Position numbers and translations under genes: made by a program. A stretch of DNA of 64,000 bases from Endoryza foliicola (lineage in GTDB: Bacteria > Bacteroidota > Bacteroidia > Chitinophagales > Chitinophagaceae), in assembly GCA_965226965.1 (NCBI GenBank), contig OZ245715.1:496001-560000 (forward strand), in the 5' to 3' direction. Within the stretch, counting starts at the first letter, position 1. Each line of letters opens with the position of its first letter. Positions 1 through 7,565 of the stretch are shown in pieces. The notes beneath the pieces are model-generated. The model was given only the letters and a program-made list of their open reading frames with translations. It searched no databases and had not been told where the DNA came from.

Positions 1-216
1 CAATTTTAAGTCCGTTCCATCGTATCCAAAAACTATACAGTCAACCGCCACATAGAATCGACTTTGATTCCGGTAATTTGCCATGCTTATAAAAAATGAT
101 TTTGGAAGATAAAGAATTTGGAGCAAAGGAAGACAAAATAACATTGATTGATTTTCGTCAACTAAACTCTAGGGGTATTATTGTCATTTGAACACTATTA
201 TTTCGTGGGTCGTAAA
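1..216. other. Left edge, no supported gene
   Basis: Open frames entering from the left edge close quickly on the plus strand (stops near 55 and 92), so the tail of a gene lying outside the window is possible but cannot be shown. Nothing else is recognised here before the lipoprotein gene that ends at 217. Confidence 0.3.
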
Positions 217-792
217 TCAACTGAAGTTAAATCGAAACTTCCCGTCTTTGATAGTGATCGCATTTCCTGCGGCATCGTACACTACACCGCTGAATCTACC
301 AATGATGTACTTAGTAGCAAAGAGATATTCTTCAATATAGATCTGGAAATTAGAACTATTAAGGGAAGCGAACACGTCTGCGGGGCCCAAACGGTTATAA
401 TACTGTAATGCAGATCTGCTGGTTTGCAAGGCAACTCGATCTTTGGTAAGCGGGTTATTAGGAACAAAAATGGTCAGTATCAAGCCTGTATCTTCTGAAC
501 AAGCGCTGGGACCAAAAAAGGTAAATCCCGTTTTTTCCGGGTTTAATACTCCTCTGGTAACAGTACCGCAATAAACCACGTTTCCCACTTTGAAACTCCA
601 CCGATCTTGTTGATATTGATCCATTCCTTTGCAGGCCTCACAAATGGCAGGTGCATCATTGTTTCCGGGAGGTGTAGTGATATCGGGAGGTAGGGGCTCA
701 CGATATTCATAGCTGTAATCTTTCATACAGGCAGTGAAGGCAACCGTGAACAAACAGGCAGTCAATAGTATTTTATAAGCAGCGCTTCTCAT
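217..792 (-). CDS. Hypothetical lipoprotein
   Basis: A 191-residue protein with a hydrophobic signal segment (about residues 7-21) that ends in a lipobox-like FTAC with Cys22, so it is probably anchored in the outer or inner membrane. A Pro-rich linker (about 33-45) follows, and then a region with two CxxC-type or nearby Cys residues (ICEACKG) and a beta-rich C-terminus. I do not recognise the family. It stands alone, transcribed leftward, with a 361-base repeat-rich gap upstream. The lipoprotein call is seen in the sequence; the function is unknown. Confidence 0.75.
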   Translation of the reverse strand: MRSAAYKILLTACLFTVAFTACMKDYSYEYREPLPPDITTPPGNNDAPAICEACKGMDQYQQDRWSFKVGNVVYCGTVTRGVLNPEKTGFTFFGPSACSEDTGLILTIFVPNNPLTKDRVALQTSRSALQYYNRLGPADVFASLNSSNFQIYIEEYLFATKYIIGRFSGVVYDAAGNAITIKDGKFRFNFS

Positions 793-1153
793 ATGCTCGG
801 TATTAAATATACGAGCGAATCGGCGGTTTTGTTGCCAGAAACATACAAGAATTTAGAATTAAGAATTGGTCATTCACCGCAGAAAACGCAAAGAGCACAG
901 AGAATTCGCTAAGTTTTTCGTTGCGAACCGTTGCGTACTTTGTTTCTTTGCGGTAGAGGGAAAAGACTGAATATTTGGAGTGCTTCATTACCGCAGCGGC
1001 GCAGCGATCGCAGCGATAACGCAGCGAATCCCCGTGCCTCTGAGCCCCCGTGGTTCTGCATTTCCTCCCTTCCCGCAAGGTCTATCGCCTGTCCCGTATC
1101 GTTCCTCACGGGATAGACTCGAATGCATTTGCTCCGCAAAACCAGCCTCCTTC
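793..1153. repeat. Intergenic phrase repeats, GCAG-rich
   Basis: This 361-base gap has no convincing gene. It holds degenerate short phrases. An accgcag-aaacgcaaag-agcacagag run near 876-901 has an inverted partner near 931-954 (ttgcgtactttg..tttgcggt). A cluster of cgcagcg units lies at about 992-1027. A cctctgagcccccgtggttctgc phrase near 1038-1060 resembles the reverse complement of the first. A tcccgt..acggga hairpin lies near 1096-1115. Phrases of this type recur between genes in many Bacteroidota genomes, often near GxxExxY and four-helix-bundle genes. Confidence 0.6.
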
Positions 1154-1699
1154 CTAAAATTCCTTCACCACCACCACCCAATTCCCAAAATGATCATGAA
1201 TTTCATGGATGGTTTCAAAACCCGAACGCTCGTGCACTCGAATGGAGCGCGTATTTTGAAGAGAAATAGTAGTGATCATGTAGTCATATCGATCTTTCAA
1301 CTGCTCTTGATGAAACGCATACATTTTATCGGGCAAAGCCAAGCCTCTACAAGACTCGTCTACGCACAATTGTCCCATCATATAAAAGGAATGGTCTCCA
1401 ATTGCTTTTCCATTAAGAGCCAGGGGCTCAATTTTTTCCAGTAATAACTTTAACTCTTGGTGAAAACTTGCAGCTTCGCGTACCGCAACCAAAGCATATG
1501 CCACTACTTTTCCTTCCTTTACGGCAATTACACTAGGGCATAATGCATGCATTTGTTCGAGAAGTGATACGGGGTAAGACCAACTTACAAACCCTTGCTC
1601 TTTGATATAATCAGCGCTGAGTCCGGCTTTTTGATACCGTTGATTGAGCGCGGCTATTTGATGAATTTCGTCCGGTGTTTCTGCAAACTTAATTAGCAT
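1154..1699 (-). CDS. GNAT family N-acetyltransferase
   Basis: A 181-residue protein with the GNAT layout. It has a central beta strand followed by the acetyl-CoA loop (QLCVDESCRGLAL, about residues 109-121), a helix, and the C-terminal NTRSIRVHERSGF segment typical of motif B. It would transfer an acetyl group from acetyl-CoA to an unknown small molecule or amine in the cytoplasm. An exact TAnnTTTG element lies 17 bases upstream of the start. The gene is monocistronic, and the gene to its right (a nucleotidyltransferase) ends 72 bases away on the same strand. Family is well supported; substrate is unknown. Confidence 0.85.
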   Translation of the reverse strand: MLIKFAETPDEIHQIAALNQRYQKAGLSADYIKEQGFVSWSYPVSLLEQMHALCPSVIAVKEGKVVAYALVAVREAASFHQELKLLLEKIEPLALNGKAIGDHSFYMMGQLCVDESCRGLALPDKMYAFHQEQLKDRYDYMITTISLQNTRSIRVHERSGFETIHEIHDHFGNWVVVVKEF

Positions 1700-1716
1700 G
1701 AAATAATATTGAAATG

Positions 1717-1724
1717 CAAAGCTA
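1717..1724 (-). promoter_or_regulatory. Putative -7 element of the GNAT gene
   Basis: On the minus strand this reads TAGCTTTG, an exact match to the Bacteroidota -7 consensus TAnnTTTG. A TTTG (1741-1744) lies 16 bases upstream as a possible -33 box. The start codon is 17 bases downstream. Inference from consensus only. Confidence 0.4.
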
Positions 1725-1771
1725 CGTGTTCACTTGATTTCAAAATATGGAAAGATGGATACAAAAAACAA

Positions 1772-2275
1772 TTAAGCAGAATATTTATACAACCTTTTTC
1801 TAATTTTAAAGAGCAGGCTTTTGGTTTTTTTTCTGGCTTTCTTAACTAACGCGTAGGTATTTCGGTATTGAAACAAAGCACTGGTGCTTACCACATGCAA
1901 AACCTTTCCCTCATATAAGTACAACTCATCAAAAGTGTGTTGAGGCCATGAATATTTAAAATGATCAAAAAACTTGGTAAATAAACCTTGAGGAGTTTGA
2001 GAAATAAGAAACACTTCAATCATAACACCTTTATAATAAAAGGCTCGTTTATGCGAATACGTTTTCTGAGGAATTGTTTCTAATTCGGGATGAGAAGAAA
2101 TATATTCGTCTAGCAAGTTGAAATCTTCGTCACGCATCAACAAATCAATGTCTCCATGGTTGCGCATTCTACTAATACCACGCAGCTCTTCTGCCCAACC
2201 ACCAAATATCCAAACATCGAATCCTTGGCGCCGAAGCATTGACTTTACTTCCAGAACTAGGGTTATTTCATTCAT
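1772..2275 (-). CDS. Nucleotidyltransferase-fold protein (AadB/LinA-like)
   Basis: A 167-residue protein with the minimal nucleotidyltransferase signature: FGGWAEEL (residues 24-31) followed by HGDIDLL (40-46), which supplies the two metal-binding acids Asp42 and Asp44. This arrangement is typical of the aminoglycoside-2''-adenylyltransferase/lincosamide nucleotidyltransferase-like group, which moves a nucleotide onto a hydroxyl group. Many chromosomal members have unknown substrates and confer no resistance. The C-terminus is basic and ends in RKRLYKYSA. Fold and metal site are visible; any drug link is not shown. Confidence 0.8.
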   Translation of the reverse strand: MNEITLVLEVKSMLRRQGFDVWIFGGWAEELRGISRMRNHGDIDLLMRDEDFNLLDEYISSHPELETIPQKTYSHKRAFYYKGVMIEVFLISQTPQGLFTKFFDHFKYSWPQHTFDELYLYEGKVLHVVSTSALFQYRNTYALVKKARKKTKSLLFKIRKRLYKYSA

Positions 2276-2386
2276 ACGTACAGATTTTCAATCGATTGAC
2301 TAGGGTAGATTGGAAGGTACATCAATCGACAAGTTTAATCCATGACTAAAATCAGTATCTTCAATAACTAACGTAAATAATTCGCC

Positions 2387-3694
2387 ATGCGTATCAATTG
2401 GGCCTTTTTAAGCTTTGTTATTGGGTCTGTAGCTTTCGGTTCTTGCGAGGAAAAACCGAAGGAAATGGTTGATTCTCAACCCAAATTCACACTCCAGCGC
2501 ACCCCACGTTTTTATTTCAATTCTTTTGTTGACTGTAACATGGCGGAAGCCTGGATTGGTGATACCCTTCGAATTTTTCCGGGAAAATATGGGGAAGACC
2601 CGGTTTGGGGCGACTCTTACGAATTGGAATTTGCCGACGGGCGCAATGCAGATGAGGTATTTCTTCGCAAAGCCGATGAGTTCATTGATCCCAAAATGCC
2701 GCCCAATGTGCCTCCGGGCAAAGACGGCCTGCACGGCGCCGTATGGTTTGAAACGGTTTACCAAGATCCCGCCGACAAAAGCGGTAAAACGCTTTTCGCG
2801 GTTTATCACAATGAAAACTATCCGGAAACATTGCCCTACGATAGTGTTACCGGCATTGGTTATATCAATAAAAAATGGCCGGAAGGCTTAACCGGAGTAA
2901 AATCACCTGCAGCCGTTTGTAGAATTGGAATCATGAAAAGTACCGATGGAGGACATAGCTGGGAGAACAAAGGAATTTTTATTGAAGACCTCCAAAGCCG
3001 CATGATTCTTCGACCTCACAACAATTCACTCACTTTTGGTGGGGGCGTTGGAGATCCTTCAGCGGTGGCCAGCGGCGAATACCTTTACCTGTTTTATGGC
3101 GAATACGGTTATCCGGGAATATACGATTCATTAACATACAGAGGTGATACCGAAATGTCGGGGCAATGCATCAGCATTGCTCGAATAAAACTGAGTGATT
3201 TAAACAATCCCGTAGGTAAAGCAAAAAGATGGAATGGGCAAAGCTTCGATGCACCGCACGATAGCATTGGCGTTCCTGTAAGAAGTTTACAACGCACCAA
3301 GGAAGAAGGCGGTGGACCCGCATCAGGAGCCAAAGCAGGATTTCACTGGGGGCCCTCTGTAAGTTGGAATACCTACTTAAATCAATGGGTTATGTTGATG
3401 GCCTACAGTACCGGACCGAAATGGGCCGGAAGTCAAATCTATATTTCATTCAATAAAAATGCCGACCTCGGAGCCGGTGAAAATTCACAGCAGTGGAGCA
3501 AACCCAAACTCTTACTAGATGTTCCGGGTCATATTATTTGGTATCCTTCTCTTCAACCCACAGCTAGTGCTGATGATGTAAAAAACAAGTACACTTGCTT
3601 ACGCCTTGGCCAAACGGCTCGGTTGTTTTTCAAAGACATGGTGAAGGATAGTAGTAGTTATATATCAGACTATTTGATAAAATTTGAACGATAA
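2387..3694 (+). CDS. Lipoprotein with glycosidase-like beta-propeller
   Basis: A 435-residue predicted lipoprotein: a signal segment ends at FGSC with Cys20. The body has repeated features of five-bladed propeller glycoside hydrolase-like proteins: KSTDGGHSWE (Asp-box-like, about 184-193), a VGDPSAV segment, YLYLFYGEYG, and a WGPSVSWN..WVMLMAY segment near residues 323-345. It is probably exported and handles sugars, but no catalytic residues can be assigned. It may relate to DUF4185-type proteins. Start ATG precedes a good signal peptide. It stands alone, diverging from the nucleotidyltransferase gene. Confidence 0.65.
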   Translation: MRINWAFLSFVIGSVAFGSCEEKPKEMVDSQPKFTLQRTPRFYFNSFVDCNMAEAWIGDTLRIFPGKYGEDPVWGDSYELEFADGRNADEVFLRKADEFIDPKMPPNVPPGKDGLHGAVWFETVYQDPADKSGKTLFAVYHNENYPETLPYDSVTGIGYINKKWPEGLTGVKSPAAVCRIGIMKSTDGGHSWENKGIFIEDLQSRMILRPHNNSLTFGGGVGDPSAVASGEYLYLFYGEYGYPGIYDSLTYRGDTEMSGQCISIARIKLSDLNNPVGKAKRWNGQSFDAPHDSIGVPVRSLQRTKEEGGGPASGAKAGFHWGPSVSWNTYLNQWVMLMAYSTGPKWAGSQIYISFNKNADLGAGENSQQWSKPKLLLDVPGHIIWYPSLQPTASADDVKNKYTCLRLGQTARLFFKDMVKDSSSYISDYLIKFER

Positions 3695-3740
3695 AGAAGG
3701 AGGAACGAGGAAAAGAGGAAAAGAGGAACGAGGAGGAGAG
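3695..3740. repeat. Left polypurine repeat arm
   Basis: A run of degenerate gaggaa/cgaggaa units with a period of about 9-12 bases begins right after the stop codon of the preceding lipoprotein gene. Its complement recurs at 4261-4316 on the other side of the four-helix-bundle gene, so the two arms form an inverted pair. Confidence 0.75.
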
Positions 3741-3846
3741 ACCCAGTAAGCAAGAAACAGAAATAGAGTAGTGATTCACAATTCTTTCAATTGGGTGAAT
3801 TGTAAACATTCATTCCCTGCTAGTAGCTTTGAGAAAAAGCCACTTA

Positions 3847-4197
3847 ATGTTCGCATTTAAAGGATTGTTTATTTACAAATTATCAAGTGAATTGCATATT
3901 CACTGCACCAACCTTCTAAAAAAAATAAATGTAGAAAAATATGTTACGGACCAACTTGGCAGAGCCAGCCTGAGCGTTGTCTTGAATATTGCAGAAGGCA
4001 CAGGTAAATCAAGCTCTCGAGAAAAACGTAAGTTTCTGATTATTTCAAGATCGTCATTACTAGAGACAGTTGCCATTATTGATATTCTTTACAAGAGAGG
4101 ACTTGTCGGCATCAAAGAATATGAATATATTGAATCGAAGGCTGAAGAAATTTCTAAAATTCTGTTCAAAATGATTCAAAACCTAGAATCGAAATAG
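3847..4197 (+). CDS. Four-helix bundle protein (S23/Avd-like)
   Basis: Start is taken at the ATG at 3847 giving MFAFKGLFIYK, which matches the usual opening of this family; a TTG at 3829 would add six residues. The 116-residue product has the conserved SVVLNIAEGTGKSS core and four amphipathic helices. Members occur inside 23S rRNA intervening sequences and as Avd accessory proteins of diversity-generating retroelements, where Avd binds nucleic acid; the role of stand-alone copies is unknown. No reverse transcriptase or rRNA is nearby. The gene sits between inverted polypurine repeats (3695-3740 and 4261-4316), suggesting it moves or is maintained as a cassette. Confidence 0.88.
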   Translation: MFAFKGLFIYKLSSELHIHCTNLLKKINVEKYVTDQLGRASLSVVLNIAEGTGKSSSREKRKFLIISRSSLLETVAIIDILYKRGLVGIKEYEYIESKAEEISKILFKMIQNLESK

Positions 4198-4260
4198 ACT
4201 ATGAAATTTACTGTGTAATTTTTACTTCTGACGTCTACCCGATTCTCATTAGAACTGCCT

Positions 4261-4316
4261 AGTTCCTCGTTTCCTCGTTCCTCTCATCCTCGTCTCCTCG
4301 TTCCTTATTTCCTCCC
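4261..4316. repeat. Right polypyrimidine repeat arm
   Basis: A run of tcctcgttcc/tcctcgtct units, the reverse complement of the arm at 3695-3740. The two arms could pair in single-stranded DNA or RNA and enclose the four-helix-bundle gene. Confidence 0.75.
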
Positions 4317-4346
4317 ATAATTCCTTAATTTGCACTATTTAACTTC

Positions 4347-4781
4347 ATGCAAACTCGAAAAAAACCCGACGTCGATGTTTTAAAGGACATTCTTGAAGCA
4401 GCCAAACTCGCGTATCCAAAAAACGAGTTTGTGCACAGTCTTGCCTTTCAATATGAAGAAAGGGGTGGTTTGAGCAAACGACAGTTGGAGGGCTTATTCA
4501 AAAAGTCGCAGAAGATCAAAGATCTGGCGCCCGGAAAATTGGCAACATTGGAAGCCATGATTCTGAAAAAACCATCTAAAACAAAAGCAGCTCCTCCCCC
4601 GCCTCCCAAGCCAATGTTTACAGCAGATGAAGATTCAATTCAAAAAGTAACAGCCATTTTGGATCGTTTCCCTCAACACAAAAGAGTATTGGTTTTTCAG
4701 CAAATGTTGGAAAGGAATCAACCACTTTCGCCTTCCGATAAAACCGAATTAGACAAGTTTCATAAACTGCTGGTGAAATAA
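4347..4781 (+). CDS. Hypothetical helical protein with Pro-rich linker
   Basis: A 144-residue soluble protein in two helical halves. Residues 1-75 include a KNEFVHSLAFQYEERGGLSKRQLEGLFKK-like segment. A short poly-Pro linker (APPPPPKP, about 89-97) leads to a second helical part with a DRFPQHKRVLVFQQM segment. No signal peptide or membrane segment is visible. I do not recognise a characterised family; the layout suggests a small adaptor or nucleic-acid-associated protein, but that is a guess. It stands alone, downstream of the repeat arm. Confidence 0.6.
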   Translation: MQTRKKPDVDVLKDILEAAKLAYPKNEFVHSLAFQYEERGGLSKRQLEGLFKKSQKIKDLAPGKLATLEAMILKKPSKTKAAPPPPPKPMFTADEDSIQKVTAILDRFPQHKRVLVFQQMLERNQPLSPSDKTELDKFHKLLVK

Positions 4782-4830
4782 TCTTTCAAAGCAGTCATTT
4801 TGTCAATACCTACTCTAGCATATTATCCCC

Positions 4831-4838
4831 TAAATTTG
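4831..4838 (+). promoter_or_regulatory. Putative -7 element of the cyanophycinase operon
   Basis: TAAATTTG matches TAnnTTTG exactly and lies 23 bases before the ATG. No good -33 TTTG at the usual spacing is seen. Consensus-based inference. Confidence 0.4.
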
Positions 4839-4861
4839 ACGATTCTCCCATTCTTAGTTGT

Positions 4862-5698
4862 ATGAAAAGAAAATTCTTTTTGCTCTTTATATGCTTTTGG
4901 TGCCTATCGAGTGAGGCCCAAAAAACCGCTATTCCTCAGCCCAAAGGCAGTCTTTTTATTATTGGCGGCGGAGAAATAAATGATACACTTCGGTCTCAAT
5001 TATTAAAGGCGGCAAATTGGAAAAAAGGAGATTTAATAGCAGTAGTTTCCTTGGCAAGTACCTACGACAGCTCCTGTATTTGGATGCAAGAAGCTTTTAA
5101 AAAACTAACAGGTGAAACAGCCTTGTGTATCGATAGTGCTTCGGTTCGTAATGAAGCTGTGATAAAACAACTAGTAAACGCGCGGCTCATATATTTTGGA
5201 GGGGGCGATCAGGCTAGAATCATGAAGCTCAGCGAGGGTACTAATTTTAAGCAAATTTTAATCAATGCTTACTATAAAGGCGCTACTATTGCGGGAACGA
5301 GCGCAGGGGCTTCAGTAATGAGCAAGCACATGCTAACGGGAGATTCGTACCGCGACAATGCCACGCCCATCAAACATATTTGGAATAAGAATGTTGAACT
5401 AAAAGAGGGGCTTGGGTTGTTGGAAAAAATCGTAATTGATCAGCATTTTGTAATAAGAAGCCGATTCAACCGATTGTTTACAGTAGTGATGGAGCATCCC
5501 GAATTACAGTATATTGCCATCGACGAGTCAACCGCCATTTGGGTAAAAGGCAACACAGCAATGGTGTTTGGTGAAAGTCAGGTTATTGTAGCCGAAAAAC
5601 CAAAAAACATAAAGTTGGCAAAAGATGGTCGACTAACAGCACAGGATATTCGAGTTTCATTTTATGCAGAAGGAAATAGTTTCACTATAAATAATTAA
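4862..5698 (+). CDS. Cyanophycinase (peptidase S51), exported
   Basis: A 278-residue S51-family serine peptidase. A signal peptide (about 1-19) is followed by the Gly-rich FIIGGGE loop and the nucleophile motif GTSAGA with Ser147; YFGGGDQ near 111-117 is also typical. Cyanophycinases split cyanophycin (multi-L-arginyl-poly-L-aspartate) into beta-Asp-Arg dipeptides. An export signal fits the extracellular or periplasmic type that scavenges the polymer made by others. No cyanophycin synthetase or isoaspartyl dipeptidase is nearby. The acyl-CoA ligase gene starts 3 bases after the stop, so the two are probably cotranscribed. Confidence 0.85.
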   Translation: MKRKFFLLFICFWCLSSEAQKTAIPQPKGSLFIIGGGEINDTLRSQLLKAANWKKGDLIAVVSLASTYDSSCIWMQEAFKKLTGETALCIDSASVRNEAVIKQLVNARLIYFGGGDQARIMKLSEGTNFKQILINAYYKGATIAGTSAGASVMSKHMLTGDSYRDNATPIKHIWNKNVELKEGLGLLEKIVIDQHFVIRSRFNRLFTVVMEHPELQYIAIDESTAIWVKGNTAMVFGESQVIVAEKPKNIKLAKDGRLTAQDIRVSFYAEGNSFTINN

Positions 5699-5701
5699 CG
5701 A

Positions 5702-7339
5702 ATGCTTTTACCATTAGCTCAGTTCTTAGAACATGCTAAGAACATCCCTACGAAACCCTTTTTAAAGCAACCCGAAAAAGGAATATGGAAAACATGGACC
5801 TATCAGGAAGCGCGCGACGAAGCTTCTCGGATTGCTGCCGGTTTGAAAAAAATGGGAATTGAACAAGGCGACCGAGTAGCCATTCTTTCAAAAAACTGTG
5901 CTCACTGGGTAATGTCCGATTTGGCAATTATGATGACCGGTGCCGTGTCTGTTCCAATTTATCCTAGCTTAAGCGCCCATGCTATTGAACCCATCCTAAA
6001 ACATAGTGGAACCAAAATAGTAATTGTAGGAAAGCTCGACGACTTTTCTACACAAGAAGCAGGTATACCTGCAAACGTAAAAGTGATCAGTGTAAACAGA
6101 TACGGCGTAAAGCTGGGTGAAAGCTGGGAACAGCTATCTAACACAGAAGCCGCAATTCAAAACATTTATGACTGGCAACCGGAAGACCTGCTCACTATCA
6201 TCTATACTTCGGGAACAACAGGCGTACCTAAAGGTGTGATGCACCGAGCCTATTCTTTTGCCATCACCCTTCCGGTGGCTTTCAGAGAGTTCTCGCTTCC
6301 CTATGCGCCAAATCTCTTCTCCTATTTGCCGATGAGTCATATTGCTGAACGATTGGGCTTAGAGATCAACGCGCTCTACCATCAGGGTACTTTGCATTTC
6401 GCGGAAAGCTTAAAAACCTTCCCTCAAAATTTAAAGGACACTCAACCCGATCTATTCTTTGCAGTTCCAAGAATTTGGGCAAAATTTCAAGAAGGCGTTT
6501 TGAAGAAATTACCTCAAAAGAAGTTGGACTTGTTTCTTAAAATACCAATCCTTAGTTCGATCATAAAAAACAAGATCAAAACCAACTTAGGCCTAAAGAA
6601 AGCTACCCATATTTTTAGCGGGGCTGCGCCCATTTCAGTTGACATGTTGAAATGGTTCGAAAAAATAGGAATCACCATCTACCAAGCCTACGGAATGACT
6701 GAGGATGCGATATATGCGCATTTTAATCGCCCCGGAGTAAACAAATTCGGAAGTGTTGGAAAGAAAATTTCCGGTCTTGAATCAAAAATTAGTCTCGATG
6801 GCGAAGTACTCGTTAAGAGTGAAGGTAACATGCGCGGCTATTATAAAGAGCCGGAAATTACAGCTGCTGCTTTTGATGAAGAAGGATACTTGAGAACCGG
6901 CGATATTGGTCATTATGATGAAGAAGGATTCCTATTCCTTACCGGACGTTTAAAGGATCAATTTAAAACAGATAAAGGGAAGTTCATTTCACCTGCACCA
7001 ATTGAACTTGAGATTTCAAAAAATGAATTCATTGAAATGAATGCTGTAGTGGGTATGGGTATTCCTCAACCCATTGCTTTGGTGGTTTTATCAGCTGCCG
7101 GGAAAGCGGCTCCTAAAGAAGAGCTCATTCAATCGCTTGAAAGCACGCTCAAACAATTGAATCCTGAACTAGAGCACCACGAGCAAGTGAAAAAAATAGT
7201 GATCATGAAGGAAGATTGGAGCATTGAAAACAACATGCTCACGCCAACTTTAAAAATCAAACGCAATGAATTAGAAAAATTGAAAGTTCCCATATACCCT
7301 AAATGGTATGAACAAAAAGGGGCTGTGATTTGGGAATAG
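5702..7339 (+). CDS. Long-chain acyl-CoA synthetase (AMP-binding)
   Basis: A 545-residue ANL-superfamily adenylating enzyme. The nucleotide loop YTSGTTGVPKG lies near residues 166-176, the YGMTE motif near 330, and the TGD..GRLKDQFKTDKGK hinge and lysine region near 398-425. It would activate a fatty acid to acyl-AMP and then acyl-CoA for beta-oxidation or lipid remodelling; the cell-wide role is inferred. It belongs to the long-chain type rather than the acetyl-CoA type, judging from its arrangement. It follows the cyanophycinase gene by 3 bases and is closed by a strong terminator. Confidence 0.88.
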   Translation: MLLPLAQFLEHAKNIPTKPFLKQPEKGIWKTWTYQEARDEASRIAAGLKKMGIEQGDRVAILSKNCAHWVMSDLAIMMTGAVSVPIYPSLSAHAIEPILKHSGTKIVIVGKLDDFSTQEAGIPANVKVISVNRYGVKLGESWEQLSNTEAAIQNIYDWQPEDLLTIIYTSGTTGVPKGVMHRAYSFAITLPVAFREFSLPYAPNLFSYLPMSHIAERLGLEINALYHQGTLHFAESLKTFPQNLKDTQPDLFFAVPRIWAKFQEGVLKKLPQKKLDLFLKIPILSSIIKNKIKTNLGLKKATHIFSGAAPISVDMLKWFEKIGITIYQAYGMTEDAIYAHFNRPGVNKFGSVGKKISGLESKISLDGEVLVKSEGNMRGYYKEPEITAAAFDEEGYLRTGDIGHYDEEGFLFLTGRLKDQFKTDKGKFISPAPIELEISKNEFIEMNAVVGMGIPQPIALVVLSAAGKAAPKEELIQSLESTLKQLNPELEHHEQVKKIVIMKEDWSIENNMLTPTLKIKRNELEKLKVPIYPKWYEQKGAVIWE

Positions 7340-7376
7340 TCAATTTCTGTACTCAATAGTTTAACATCGATATAAA

Positions 7377-7407
7377 CGAAGGGCTGCTTTGCAGCCCTTC
7401 GTTTTTT
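7377..7407 (+). terminator. Rho-independent terminator after the acyl-CoA ligase
   Basis: A perfect 11-bp stem (cgaagggctgc/gcagcccttcg) with a 3-base loop is followed by six T residues. It closes the cyanophycinase-ligase operon. Confidence 0.92.
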
Positions 7408-7565
7408 AAAACATGACTCGTCTTAATTTCTATTTCATTTTCTTGTACCCAACTAGCTTAAAGCGTTAATTAATTTTTATAAAAACTTCTTTTAATATTT
7501 TATATGCTCTTTTTAGCTGCTTTCTCCCCCTCAATGCTGTATTTTTATAGCTAGAATACACATTC

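Noticed and set aside
980..1444. 154-residue plus-strand frame across the repeat island and GNAT gene
   Set aside because: It lies over a repeat tract and antisense to a well-supported GNAT gene; it has no family motif.
1772..2275. Antibiotic resistance gene call
   Set aside because: The nucleotidyltransferase motifs are visible but nothing shows drug specificity or mobile context.
3695..4316. Insertion sequence with terminal inverted repeats
   Set aside because: There is no transposase, and the arms are degenerate multi-copy words rather than one defined terminal repeat, so it is described as a cassette candidate only.
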